Shown here: in pieces, positions 47,001 through 58,953 of the stretch | How positions within the stretch are numbered: position 1 is the first letter of the stretch | Layout of the letters: every line of letters begins with the position of its first letter | NCBI GenBank assembly: GCA_950295325.1 | Contig: OX485806.1 | Coordinates: 33,852,001-33,916,000 of the forward strand | Length of the DNA: 64,000 nucleotides | Direction: 5' to 3' | Origin: Polytrichum commune | Lineage: Eukaryota > Streptophyta > Polytrichopsida > Polytrichales > Polytrichaceae | Program-made: the position numbers and the translations under genes | The notes under the pieces: model-generated | What the model saw: the letters and a program-made list of their open reading frames with translations, nothing else | Told to the model about the DNA's origin: nothing | The model's database searches: none

Positions 47001-49367
47001 GGAATTCCACACAGGTCAACATGTAAGATGCATTACCGGCCTCCTTCATTGCAAGGTGCTTTGCAAGTGTGAGGGCATCCTTCCCACTCCCAACGATGTC
47101 CAACTCGATAGCTTCACCAAAGGCCTCCTTGTGAGATTGCAACTGTGTGTATAATATGTATAGAGGAGGAGGGAGAAGCTCGGCGAGATAATTTTGCTTA
47201 CTGCGCTTTGTGTGCAAGATACCCAACTGTTGCTGGACAGGTAGAGTAGCCTTCTTCAATGTCTTAAGTTGTGAAACAAGGCCTACAAGGAACTTGCGCC
47301 GGGTGGTAATAGTCTCTTGCAACACTTTCTTTCGGGCTTCTAAACCTTCTCGTTGTTTTAACAACTCCTTCCGCTGTCCACATGCAAAACCAACAAGTCA
47401 GACTCTTGGGGACCTTGTGTTTGCAAACAGAAATCAATGTTTATCAAAATGTTTTTCATAAACTACTCCTGTAACAATCCACTTGTGCACCAGACAAGCT
47501 GGAGCGACATAAGACCAATCTAGACTTGTCAAAGGATTCTTGACTGCTGGTGACAAGAAGACCTGTTCCTCTGATTCAACTATACACGCAATATTTCAAC
47601 TTAGCAAACATAGCATTAAAAAAACACCTGATGAAGCTCAAAGTTGAGGCGCTGGAGCATAAGTTTGTGTGGGTCATCGTGCAAAGCTGGATCAGACTGA
47701 AGATCCTGTGGAGCATCCCGGAAAAATTCCTCTTCAGGAACCAGATCAATATCAGGATACTTAGACTTGAAATCTTTACATGCTTTGATTGCCTTTACAT
47801 AGTAGTTTTTTTCGTACAGCAGGTTATGAAGCTGCAAGGTGGTGTGGTCAATGGGAGCTTTTGCAGCCTCTGTCTCCAATTTGATTCGGTCCTCCTCTTG
47901 CAAAATCTCTCGGTTTTCCTGTATGTCCAATAGGCTCTCAGTAGGAAGCAAAGCCCCGTCTAGCTAGACCAAATTTCAAAATAAGGCAATGTGAATTTGA
48001 GATGAGGTCTGCAGGTACTAGGTTTGACCACAAGTAGCTGGACCACCCCAGAAATAAGAGAAGTGAAGAACTGTGACCTGATCCGTCCACAATGAAGGCG
48101 ACCAAAAACATTATTCAATGACAAAACTACCAACTGGAGCCGAGAATTATTCTTACTCCAGCAATCCATGCTTGTCAAATATCCAGCGGTGGCTTAAACC
48201 CAAGGCCTTAAACTGTATCCCATGGGAATTTCGTGGTTAAGCCTCCAAAGGCCAGAATAGAGTTTGAATGGGTGATATTCTTAGCACTTGATTTCTGGTG
48301 CACCCCTACCACATATGACCCACCGCATCATAGTGAACCATATATTTTCGACCAACCATGTTAGAACCTAAGGGCTTGTCCTAAGGGGAGATTGGTGCAA
48401 GGTGGCTTGTCCTCGCACTCATTCAAGTGTTCAACTTTGAGAGGAAGTAGTAGTGTTTAAAGGCCCTCTAATTCTCGTGATGCCCATTACGGAATTACAT
48501 ATAGACTTAGACAAACTCAAAGATGAGGCAGCACCATAATTGAATTCAAGCGGTGGCACCATTGGAGTTGTCTCTTCTTGTGTTCTTCTTGTCGAATATC
48601 AGGCTGATCAAGACTTAGTTTTCTTCTTCTTTCTTTTTATAATAACTAGCAAATATTTTGGACTACTGCTAGACAACAGATTTATAATGTAACTCAACAA
48701 TACTTTTAGTCGGGAGTTAGTTGTTTTGGATACAACACCTTCCGTGTTTCAGTAAGCTTCCGGTGCACGCTTGGAGGTAGTGCGGAGGTTTGGTCGAAAA
48801 ACATGTATCATCTCAAGTGGAAACAATTTATTGATGTTGTATACAAAACAACCAATGGAAATTCATAGGGGACCACCTCCCGACAAAAATTCCCATTGAT
48901 ACGTGCGGGCGTGCTTGGCTTGTCGGCGGCCGTTCAAGGTGTCCACCTTTCAGAAGGCAGTAGTCTTTGGGGGCTCTAATTCTCGTTATGCCCGTTTCTA
49001 AATTACATATGGATTACCTATAGACTTACACGAACTTGAAAAAGACCGGGTGCAACATCGGAGTTATCTTTTTTTCTTATCCAATATCAAGCTGATCAAG
49101 ATAGAAAACTAGCAAGTATTTTGGACTACTGCTGGACAATTCAGTGAAATTTATAAAAATCAGAGCAATGCAAAATGCTGCAATCGGACGAAAACGAACC
49201 CGCCTTAGGTCGACAAACATAACCGAAGCTTCAGTCACAAGCTCCCGCAGCTGAGATGAGTTTTTGGCATCCTGTCCATCCCGCTTCAAAGCCAGCATGC
49301 GAGCCAGCAGGTCCTCCAAATTATTGCGTATTATGGTCACCCCCTCATACGACGCCTTCTTCGCCAT
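44074..49367 (-). CDS. THO5: THO complex subunit 5 (THOC5 homologue), complete, 8 exons
   Basis: Nuclear subunit of the THO/TREX complex, which couples transcription to mRNA export and, in plants, also affects small-RNA pathways. Minus-strand exons are 49367-49200, 47963-47628, 47373-47037, 46631-46258, 46124-45898, 45703-45097, 44877-44707 and 44172-44074. All have GT-AG borders and join in frame to 772 residues. Motifs shared with plant THO5 are 'TTLQLHNLLYEKNYYVKAIK', 'CKDFKSKYPDIDLVPEEEFF', a coiled-coil-like Arg/Lys/Glu stretch in exon 3, 'LPVQQQLGILHTKR', 'LAELLPPPLYILY', the acidic-basic 'EEDDDSQRRRKRSKK', 'NLFPDDNGLELPNQ', 'RPYKWIQHLGG', 'KEDGELPSA' and, near the end, 'YTLAHQI'. The protein stops about 11 residues later, so the tail I recall in Arabidopsis is missing. 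Intron 1 (1.2 kb) holds a tandem duplication and intron 7 a MITE. Confidence 0.95.
44338..44657. mobile_element. Stowaway-like MITE in intron 7 of THO5, TSD TA
   Basis: A 320 bp element with ends CACTAAATAGTCCCATTTGT and the complement of CACTAAATAATCCTATTAGT, flanked by TA at 44336-44337 and 44658-44659. Same family as 4095-4439. It lies wholly between the exon 7 donor and the exon 8 acceptor. Confidence 0.75.
48400..49165 (-). repeat. Tandem duplication inside THO5 intron 1
   Basis: Two copies, about 490-510 bp apart, share 'ctctaattctcgtgatgccc', 'attacatatagacttagac', 'aatatcaggctgatcaagac' and 'attttggactactgct' with moderate divergence. The second copy ends close to the exon 1 donor. 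Confidence 0.7.
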
Positions 49368-49830
49368 CGCTTCTCCTTCCCCCCTCTCTAATTCCTCAAA
49401 CCCTAATTCCCTGCGGTGCTCTTACTTTCCCCCGTTCATCATTCCAATCTCCAAATACACTTCATCCACTACTTCCTAATCCCTCCTCTCCTCCTCCATC
49501 CCTGCCCTCCAGCAACCTTTTCTTTCCTCGTAGCGATGGTGTTCAACTCTAGTGTGGCCAAGAACGTTGCCGAAATGAGCTCCCTCCAGCAAATAAGTTC
49601 TTCTTCTTCTTCTTCTCCTCCTCCTCCTCCTCCTCTGTTGTTTCTAAGAGTGAGTTGAATGTAAGAGGCACACCGCCGATAAAAAAATTATTAGGTGTTA
49701 TGCAAACAATTGTTCTTCTCCTTCAATTCTTGTGTCCTTGCCCCTCCGTTCCTGTTGCACCTTCCCTTGCAGCGATGGCGTTAACCCTAATTTCATCCTG
49801 CTAACCCCGAAGTGAGCTCTCTCTTAGGGC
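49368..49830 (-). promoter_or_regulatory. THO5 5' leader and promoter region
   Basis: Upstream of the THO5 start the minus strand is purine-rich; the plus strand reads TCC/CTT-rich, with (TTC)n(CTC)n at about 49598-49635. No TATA box could be placed. At 49823 a 'ttagggcgtgttcacacg' motif resembles the left end of a Tourist-like MITE, but no partner end was found. Confidence 0.45.
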
Positions 49831-51849
49831 GTGTTCACACGTTGTACACCAAACGCAAACACAAAGGGGTGCTAAATCGGGTAACATTATTCTAGAGGGG
49901 AGTGAGTCTTGTTATATGTCTCATATGTTCACTCTAACTTTTATGAGATTCAAAAATTATGGGTCCTCTAATCAAAGCTAATATCCTACAATAAACAAGG
50001 CTTTACATAGAAATAGTTGAAGCTAAGATTTTATTTAGGTTTCAATTATGAGATATTAATAATTGATTTTCTTATAGAGGAGTTGAAAGATAGGCCTCAA
50101 TAACCCAAGCTATTCTGGCATGGGAGAGCTTTCCGGACTCTGCCAGGCATTGTCCCATTGCGGGGGGGGTATATTGATGACATGTGACCATGCTCTTAAC
50201 AAAATTATGATAAGGCCCATCCCTGCATGGCTTTACCGACTAACCAAAGTCTTTCCTTGAGTATGTTCTAGTTAAGTACATAGCTTTCACACATGTTCAT
50301 TGTTTTATCTACAAATCAATGACATGTTGGATAATATTTGAAACAAGGCCAAATGCCTTATCATTCATCCACCTTATCCTCAGGTTTTGTTAATGCAGCT
50401 ATTGTCACCCTCATAGCTAAAACTGAAAACAACCAATCACAAGGGGTAGAGGTGGGTTGGGGCTAGAGCTCATGCCAAATTGCATGGGTCCTACTCACTT
50501 CACCTTCAAAGTCCAAAATCCATTACATATGTTCATTTCCCCCTAGTAGATAAGCAATCAACTAGGATTTTATTCCCGAAGTGAAACCGTCACTAAAACA
50601 TGTCATTAACTTGGAAAGTAAACAATCTTCATTAGCATTGAGGAGCTTATAATTTATATGACTTACCATTTGAAAGGGTCTTTGCCCTTCTAAAATGAAA
50701 CTTAAATTAGTAATCTACTTATATACATATATATATAGCTGACTTTTCAAAAAAAATTGCAAAGCTTGAACTTCCTCATTTCAAAGGCCAAATCCTTCAA
50801 AATCTTCCTTATTGCCATACAAGGGTGGGTGGGTGGGAACTTTGACATAACTCTTTCTACCACTAATGCATTTCCTTACTGATTTACACAATATCATATT
50901 TGCATGATGAAGTTGTTTGTCCTCAAGTCTAACACAATATGTTGTATAGTATAGACTTGTTGTACCACAACTTATTTTGCTTTGCAAGAGTATATGCCAT
51001 ACTTAGGGTTTCTATCATCTAATTGTATCCTATACCAAACCATTGTTCTTGACTACCCCATACCTTGCAAGTTTAACCTACTATCCTCATGCTTTTACCC
51101 TAGGGTATGTATACCTCATCTACTCTATATATGGAGTGCTTACAAGGGAAACATTCCTAGTAACATCAACCACAAGATATGCATAAAATGCCATAATCCC
51201 AATACACCATCGTATTGTAAGTGTGAAGGGCATGCCTCACCTGTGCCCATGCAACCAACCAACAAACATTCGAGGATTAGTTACGTACACGAGGTAAATA
51301 ACAGCAGGACCCAGTTGTTATCCATGTCACACACCTTTATGTTTCATCAAATGCATAGCAGTTTTTCAAAATGTAACACTCATTGCAAAATGACAAATGG
51401 GTGTTCAAACTTGTTCCTTAGCCATGATTGAGTCACCCCAAGTAGAATACTCCTCTTGGTGATTAGCCCAAGTTTCCTTCACCTTCCTCACGTATCTACC
51501 CCTCTGGTGAGTACATTAAGAGTTACCTCACCTTGCGTTTGTATGAATGGTAGAAGAGAGGCTCATTTTAGGGTTAAGGGTTTATATTGGAGTTCTTACT
51601 TGCGGTAAGTTCTTCTAAACCCTATTTTAACCATGAGTTAAAGATGTGAGTTACATCAGTAATTGTGGTTACATTACCCTATTCCTCCATAACCTTATTA
51701 CCTTTTTAGTATGGTAAGCATGATCACTTTCCATACATGTATATTAAGGATATCATGTGCTTATAGTCGTCTTTTTGTAAAGATGACTTTTGCTAGGTGA
51801 ATATTTTGAAGGTTCATATTTATAAAACTTAAAATCATGGTATTGAACA

Positions 51850-51850
<1 letters not shown>
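49831..51850. other. Gene-free stretch, nothing recognised
   Basis: AT-rich. Contains a G8 run near 50162 and a 149-codon plus-strand frame (50982-51431) without domain features. No RNA gene or element boundary was seen. Confidence 0.4.

Positions 51851-51854
<4 letters not shown>

Positions 51855-51897
<43 letters not shown>
51855..51897 (+). repeat. (GA)n microsatellite
   Basis: About 21 uninterrupted GA dinucleotides. Confidence 0.95.
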
Positions 51898-51898
<1 letters not shown>

Positions 51899-51958
51899 CG
51901 TTCATTCTATTTACATGAGTATGCATACACATTCCAACTAATTATTATCATAATTAAT

Positions 51959-51981
51959 CCAACCCTAACCCTAAACCCTAT
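51959..51981. repeat. Short interstitial telomere-like repeat
   Basis: 'aaccctaaccctaaaccct' contains about three units of the plant telomere type (CCCTAA or CCCTAAA). Confidence 0.5.
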
Positions 51982-51999
51982 GTGACCAAGGGGTATTTT

Positions 52000-52880
52000 T
52001 CTAGGGGGTATTTTGATATATAGGAGGTATTAAGTAGACAATTGCATTAGTTGATTTTCTAATTAGTTTTTAGAACACCATGTCATTACTTAGAATTGAG
52101 TAAGGGACAAATTTAAGAACACCGGTTGCACCAATCGTCATAAGTATAACCCCACCCAAAACACCAATCATCGCAAGTAACAGAGGTAACCCTACCCAAA
52201 TGACAAAGAAACGTCACAGAGCAACGGATGCAAAACCTATATCCACATAGTATTCATTATTCATTCATTCATACATGACATACATGACATACTACTAGTT
52301 GCATAGTACATTCTTTATTATGAAGCATAAATTATATCTAAAACAATAGAATTGGTCATATTATACATAACATTTCATTTATTATGTTTTTAAATTCCTA
52401 TATTCATGCAATAATTTACCTCCAATATATATATTTTTTTGGCCTGATGAATAAAACACACAATACCTTTGGTCACATGCTATTTGATGATTTTTGATAA
52501 GTCCACCCCCACCCCTCATAGGGATTAACTAGGAAATGGAATATTGAGGATGATGGAAATTGTTGGGATGGATGTTCAAGGCTCATGAACGTGCATGGGT
52601 ACCTCACTAGTGAAATATTAGAAATTAGGTGAACCCTAATATAGGGTACTCTTTATTTTTGCAATAATTTATTTTTAAATATTCTATATAATATTGCATC
52701 AATTCTAGTCACATGCTACATTATAAATACTATATGGTACCCTTTAATGTTAGGTGTCACTTTTTATTTGTAGAACTACATATAGGGTATTGTGTTTAGG
52801 GTGATACAAAACTTGTAGAGGGTCACAAGGTTTTCTTGCTCACAACCTCAACTCTTGAGAAATTAGTATTATTCTTGTAG
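52000..52880. other. Gene-free AT-rich stretch
   Basis: Nothing recognised other than short direct repeats such as 'tacatgacatacatgacata' near 52280. Confidence 0.35.
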
Positions 52881-52886
52881 TGCTTA

Positions 52887-54137
52887 GGGCCGGTTTACAC
52901 TACGGTGGAGAAGTCCACCGGTCATGAAAAAAAGGGCGTTTCTCAATTGTGATTGGTCGAAAATGCAACTCTTGACCGGTGGGTGTTTACACTAGGTGAA
53001 GAAAACAATGGTGGCGAACTTTTCTCATGGATGATAAAATGACATGGCCGCCTACATGGCGGCACTTTTGGGAGTTGGGCTTCTCCGGAGGAGGAGTTTC
53101 TTGTCCAGCCTCAAGAGGCCGGACAAGCCCAACTCAATAAAAAATTAAGGCCTCAAAACACTTTTAATACCCTCACATACTTCTCTCACTATGATTGAAG
53201 CACTTGACTTTGAAATACCATACAAATCGGCAAGTGTATGCAAAGTATCACCGGTTGCCAATCGATGCAATGTCAAAGAAATTCTACACTCTATTGGAAT
53301 ACAAAGTCTTAATTTTGTATCTTTTTTGCTCAACATGGGTCCAAGCAAATGACATAAATAAATAAAAAGTAGGCTTACTCACTCGTACATGATCTTTGAA
53401 CTTTTTTGCATTATATGATCCAAGAAGACATTGTGACACATATCCACTTGGCCGGTCAAATTTCCACACCACCCTCTCCTTGCTCCCAAACAAAAAATAT
53501 GCCATCATCATAATTGAAGCATTATGGTGATACATGATGGTTTTTTGTATCGCCATAGTTGAAACGATAAAATACTTCAAACCCATAAAGATCATAAGAG
53601 AGCACAAAATCTCTCTTATTCGATTATCCATGATTGAAGATCAAAGATAAGAAGAGAGAAATTGATGAGGATGATTAAGAGGAGAGCATGTCTTAAATAA
53701 TACCAAAGAGTAGTATTTTGTCCAATGTGTATGGGTTTTCCCCTCTTCATTCTTAAACACCCAAGGAGACATTTATTTCCTACATGGGCCAAACTTGACA
53801 ATTGGCAATTTGGCAATTTTCATTATCTTTTGAATAAAATTGAACATTATATTACACAATTCTTGTTGAAATCTTTTGATACAATGTGAATGTAGAGAAT
53901 TATGGTTTTTTATCACAAAAAATCTTCACCATTAGGTGAACTTCTCTTCACCGGTGGACTTCTCCACTAAACTTCTCCTCTAGGTGTTTAGACTTCAACC
54001 GGTCAAGACTCCTTAAGAAATATTTTATTGCCTTTAATTCTTCTCCGGCACATCCACCACTTGCCTCATATAATCATGTCTTGGCCAAGCATTCTTTACC
54101 GACCGGAGGCCTTCTCCACCGTAGTGTAAACCGGCCC
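52887..54137 (-). mobile_element. PIF/Harbinger transposon, internally deleted, TSD TTA
   Basis: A 1251 bp element with long matching ends, GGGCCGGTTTACACTACGG followed on both sides by 'tggagaag', flanked by TTA at 52884-52886 and 54138-54140. It carries a fragment of a Harbinger transposase on the minus strand (53145-53631) but lacks room for the whole DDE domain, so it is non-autonomous. Its GGGCCGGTTTACACTA terminus closely matches the MITE families at 12.3, 32.5 and 37.5-39.6 kb. Confidence 0.9.
53145..53631 (-). pseudogene. Harbinger transposase fragment
   Basis: The N-terminal part of a plant PIF/Harbinger nuclease is spread over two frames. The first frame (53631 to about 53350) ends with 'KDHVRVSKPTFYLF', matching the 'f...fRms.ptF..l' region. 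The second frame (about 53354-53145) reads 'LGPMLSKKDTKLRLCIPIE', then 'LHRLATGDTLHTLADLYGIS' and 'SASIIVREVCEGIKSVL', the helix-turn-helix-like segment preceding the catalytic core. The shift between frames and the absent DDE residues make it inactive. Being a plain DNA transposon relic, it probably reflects internal deletion of a once autonomous copy. Confidence 0.85.
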
Positions 54138-54140
54138 TTA

Positions 54141-55435
54141 GTCGTGTTATTGCAATGTTTTTGTATTGTTTAGTAGTGTTCTTTGTTCATTATATTGTAT
54201 CCATATCATGTTTTGGTGTCTCAATCCCTTGTCATTATTGTATTCCATCCTTTTATCTACAAACTTAATGACATGAGGTAGCCCACGTCTTATGTTAATA
54301 AGTTGCCCTCTATTACTAAGCATGTTGATGAAGGGTACCTTGAAAGACCACCCATATGGTGATTTTAAACAACACATAAAAGGCATTTTTTTAATTAACA
54401 TAGGGTTAAGTTTAAATTTAAGAATAGTTAAGTTCAAACTACCAAAGGGTGCAAGTTGATGGGGCAAGTGGTAGTAGAAGAAACATGGTGTTAAAAATAA
54501 GATAAACAAGCCCCCCCCCCCAAAAAAAAAAGCTTCGACACATGTATATACAAAAACTATGAGATGATAAGGTACATGTGGGAACATGGATGAGAACATG
54601 TCGATGGACGAGAAGTTGGAAAACTATTGTCTATATGGAAGACATAGGATCATAAAGTGGACTCATCTATGCATATATACATTGAGACTGTAGTCTGCAT
54701 ATAGTAAGAATGTTACAATATCTCTTAGATATTTTATATAGATAGGATAGGCCTTGGGGGGAGGATAACACATACGGAATGTTTTGTGTGTGTCTCCAGG
54801 TTGGGAGGTGAGCCTTTAGATTATTAATTATGAATAGTTGAGCATGCTTATTATAGTTGTATTACAAAGTTGAGTAAGAATTTGGCTAGTCAACTGTTAT
54901 TAAATCGATCAACTGTTTAGTTGTAACCAGGGGGTGTAGACGTGAGATCAAATAGCTAGCATTTGGGTAATTTGATTCTCACTAACTCACATTGTTAGCT
55001 AATTCTCATGGCTAGGTGGTGTGGGCGTTTTGACCATGGTTTTAGTTTAATACATTTTAGTTAGCTAATCCACACTAACTCACAAGGGTTATGTTGCACT
55101 TCTTGGCTTCGGTCAGAGTAAGTAACCATTCAAATTAATTATATTGTTCCCGTATTGCTTGGTTAAGAGAATTATGTAATATATGAGATGATTAAACTAT
55201 ATGAGAGCTAATCAATCTCATGCCCACACCAACTCGTTGAAATTAAAGTTTATGTAGAAGTTATCAAGCTAGAAGTTAGCTAACTTGTTGGACCCTACTT
55301 GTGTGAAGATATCTTAACCATTCATACTTCTAATGCTTAAGCTACCTTTACCACTGATTAGCCAAATTCTTTCTTTGATTGCCCACCTCTCATTTCCCTA
55401 TATTTTCTCTGTTCTACTACAAGGTGGACCACACG
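54141..55435. other. Gene-free stretch, nothing recognised
   Basis: AT-rich, with a C10A10 run near 54511-54530. No supported gene was seen. Confidence 0.35.
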
Positions 55436-55439
55436 AACA

Positions 55440-55660
55440 TTAAAAAGACATGTGTTGGAAAGAGATTGGATTGCATACTAAGATATGAATCATGGTGACC
55501 ATTTTAGGCTCAATAGTCAATTGATTTGGGGGAGGGGCTATATGACCATATAATAAACACAAAGAATATACTTTGATAGATGAAGAAGATATTGATATGA
55601 GCTCCCAAAATTATGTGAAAAGTGGCTACAAACCTCGATTTGAATTTGCAATTGCTAATT
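55440..55660 (-). repeat. Dispersed repeat R1, copy 7 (inverted, partial)
   Basis: Clauses such as 'gacatgtgttggaaagagat' and 'tatgaccatataataaacac' match the inverted R1 copy near 275-380. Confidence 0.45.
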
Positions 55661-56305
55661 TATACATATATACTACACTAACATTAGTATATGAGTTTGT
55701 GATTTCCAATCCCAATTAAGGTGTTGATTTATCTAAAATAGAAACTACAAATTGTAGATAGAATTCAACGTTTTCATTCTCCCCATCATCATCATACATT
55801 GGGGAATGTCCTTTGGGGTTGTGCAATTTGAGATTTTCGGGCTCCCACCCTTGAGTAGTGCCCTCAAATCTTGGAATGGAAGACTCCCAAGGGCATTCCT
55901 CTACATAAAGACCATGTACCACATGCATTATGGCGTAAGTCATTGTACAATGGGCATTACACGGGCCATAATGCATTGTCACCTCAAATGAGTGGGTTAT
56001 GCTAAATAACATACAAACTTTACGTAATAGGTAATGCATTTGAAGGAGTGCATTTTGGGGAATAAGGACATCATGCGAGGGGATATCAGAACATGGGTGT
56101 TTGCGTTCCCCTTAATGCACTCCCCCGAGTACATTATCAAACATCAAGACCCAAGGACAAATTCCAATGGCCATGATCAATTGGAGAACATAATGCCATG
56201 CCCATGAACGTTAATGCAATCCGAAATACATGGGGTGCATTAGGCAAAGTAAGGCTATCTCATATTACAAAGGGAAATTCAGCCTAGGTCTTCAAAGAAC
56301 ATAAA
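55661..56305. other. Gene-free stretch
   Basis: No supported gene. A 107-codon minus-strand frame has no recognised motif. Confidence 0.3.
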
Positions 56306-56786
56306 AAAGCTACACCATTTATGGTATTTAGTGTCACAAGCGTAATAGTGTCAGTTACCTTGTTTTGAAGCATATGCTAGGTTACACTGACGAGTAACAA
56401 CTTCATCATTAGTAGAACCTCACAACACTTGGCATTCAAGTGCGCTTACTAATATCTTGGCATGAGTATGCTCAATAGTGTCATGAAGTACATGCCTATG
56501 TTATGAGTTGATTAAAGTGTACACAAATGACATTAACCATCAGCGTGCTCAAAAATGTCTTCCCTTGCATACTAAAATACAAAACTATCATCTCAAGCAA
56601 CCCTACAATGCTTAGCTAGTCTTTTCGGATGATCCGCTACATTGAGACACAGACACGGCCCAAAGTCCTATGAGAGGCAACAGTGGGGAATCTTAGCTTA
56701 AAGAAGTGTACTAATAACGAGATATTGGCTTTGAGACCTCTAGGCATCTAGATTAGGCCCTTTGAAAATAGCGTACGTTGCACTAA

Positions 56787-58953
56787 GGCCACTTTACACG
56801 TGGAGGCGGGGCCAATTCCCCTTGAGGCCGATTGCATGAAATTTCAACCCCTTTTGGGTTGGAGGCCGGCCTCAACTACACATTATAATAAGATTATAAC
56901 GGGGGCCAGTTTACCCATATGTAAATGCCTTAGGGCCAAAAAGCTAGGCCGATTCAATAAATCTAGCATAATCCAACGGATCTAGCATAATCTACCATAG
57001 AGCCATTCATATTTCCACATAATCCAATGGATATGGTTCACTAAAAAAATCATATTTTATTTAAAAAAATCATTGAAATGTGACATTGGCCCTGAGGCCA
57101 AGAATTGGCCTTCCATTTTGGGTGCACCCAATTCAATGAGCTCGGGCCGTGTCATACCATTAATATTTTGATTAGAAAAATTCACTCCACCAAATCGGCC
57201 CGGCCTCTAGGTGTAAAGGGGTTGGGGCCGATTTCAACCTTTTGGCCAATCACAAGTGAGGATTTCAAACCTCTTACACAATGAATCGGCCCAACCTCTA
57301 GGTGTAAAGGGGTTGGGGCCGATTTCAACCTTTTGGCCAATCACAAGCGAGGATTTCAAACCTCTTACACAACGAATTGGCCCGGCCTCTAGGTGTAAAG
57401 GGGTTGGGTCCGATTTCAACCTTTTGGCCAATCACAAGGGAGGATTTCAAACCTCTTATAGAACGAATCGGCCCGGCCTCTAGGTGTAAAGGGGTTGGGG
57501 CCCATTTCAACCTTTTGGCCAATCACAAGTGAGGATTTCAAACCTCTTACAGAACGAATCGGTCCGGCCTCTAGGTGTAAAGGGGTTGGGGCCCATTTCA
57601 GCCTTTTGGCCAATCACAAGTGAGGATTTCAAACCTCTTACACAATGAATCGGCCCGGCCTCTAGGTGTAAAGGGGTTGGGGCCCATTTCAGCCTTTTGG
57701 CCAATCACAAGTGAGGATTTCAAACCTCTTACACAACGAATCGGCCCGGCCTCCAGGTGTAAAGGGGTTGGGGCCGATTTCAACCTTTTGGCCAATCACA
57801 AGTGAGGATTTCAAACCTCTTACACAACGAATCGGCCCGGCCTCCAGGTGTAAAGGGGTTGGGGCCGATTTCAACCTTTTGGCCAATCACAAGTGAGGAT
57901 TTCAAACCTCTTACACAACGAATCGGCCCGGCCTCAAGGTGTAAAGGGGTTGGGGCCGATTTCAGCCTTTTGGCCAATCACAAGTGAGGATTTCAAACCT
58001 CTTACACAACGAATCGGCCCGGCCTCTAGGTGTAAAGGGGTTGGGTCCGATTTCAACCTTTTGGCCAATCACAAGTGAGGATTTCAAACCTCTTACACAA
58101 CGAATCGGCCCGGCCTCCAGGTGTAAAGGGGTTGGGGCCGATTTCAACCTTTTGGCCAATCACAAGTGAGGATTTCAAACCTCTTACACAACGAATCGGC
58201 CCGGCCTCAAGGTGTAAAGGGGTTGGGGCCGATTTCAGCCTTTTGGCCAATCACAAGTGAGGATTTCAAACCTCTTACACAACGAATCGGCCCGGCCTCT
58301 AGGTGTAAAGGGGTTGGGTCCGATTTCAACCTTTTGGCCAATCACAAGTGAGGATTTCAAACCTCTTACACAACGAATCGGCCCGGCCTCCAGGTGTAAA
58401 GGGGTTGGGGCCGATTTCAACCTTTTGGCCAATCACAAGTGAGGATTTCAAACCTCTTACACAACGAATTGGCCCGGCCTCTAGGTGTAAAGGGGTTGGG
58501 GCCCATTTCAGCCTTTTGGCCAATCACAAGTGAGGATTTCAAACCTCTTACACAACGAATCGGCCCGGCCTCCAGGTGTAAAGGGGTTGGGGCCGATTTC
58601 AACCTTTTGGCCAATCACAAGTGAGGATTTCAAACCTCTTACACAACGAATTGGCCCGGCCTCTAGGTGTAAAGGGGTTGGGGTCCATTTCAGCCTTTTG
58701 GCCAATCACAAGTGAGGATTTCAAACCTCTTACACAACGAATCGGCCCGGCCTCCAGGTGTAAAGGGGTTGGGGCCGATTTCAACCTTTTGGCCAATCAC
58801 AAGTGAGGATTTCAAACCTCTTACACAACGAATTGGCCCGGCCTCAAGGTGTAAAGGGGTTGGGGCCCATTTCAACCTTTTGGCCAATCACAAGTGAGGA
58901 TTTCAAACCTCTTACACAATGAATTGGCCCGGCCTCTAGGTGTAAAGCGGCCC
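56787..58953. mobile_element. Tourist-like MITE G, expanded relative of element B
   Basis: The left end is GGCCACTTTACACGTGGAGG and the right end is the complement of GGGCCGCTTTACACCTAGAG. It is flanked by TAA (56784-56786) and TCA (58954-58956). The empty site in MITE N shows TAA followed by ATACC, so TCA is TAA with one later change. Its left part (56787-57195) matches element B inverted. The right part is a 91 bp tandem array, which makes it over four times the length of B. Confidence 0.85.
57195..58953 (+). repeat. 91 bp tandem array, about 19 units, with higher-order structure
   Basis: The clause 'ggccaatcacaag' starts at 57244 and recurs every 91 bp without any length change, through 58882 (19 copies). 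The clause 'ggcctctaggtgtaaag' or a variant occurs 20 times, the last one being the transposon terminus itself. Units fall into classes by 'ctctagg', 'ctccagg' or 'ctcaagg' and by 'ggggccg', 'ggggccc' or 'gggtccg'. From about 57840 a three-unit pattern (273 bp) is repeated, and towards the end a two-unit pattern (182 bp). Because 91 is one more than a multiple of three, each unit opens short frames in shifting phase. Confidence 0.95.

Noticed and set aside
50982-51431. 149-codon plus-strand ORF rich in Cys and His
   Set aside because: No spaced metal-binding pattern or recognisable motif is seen. One frame of this length is expected by chance in 64 kb of AT-rich DNA.
57234-58897. About thirty 61-65 codon open frames on both strands
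   Set aside because: They are the same 91 bp repeat read in shifting phase, so they are products of the array and not genes.
57195-58953. CRISPR-like array
   Set aside because: Units are directly adjacent with no unique spacers, and the context is a plant transposon.
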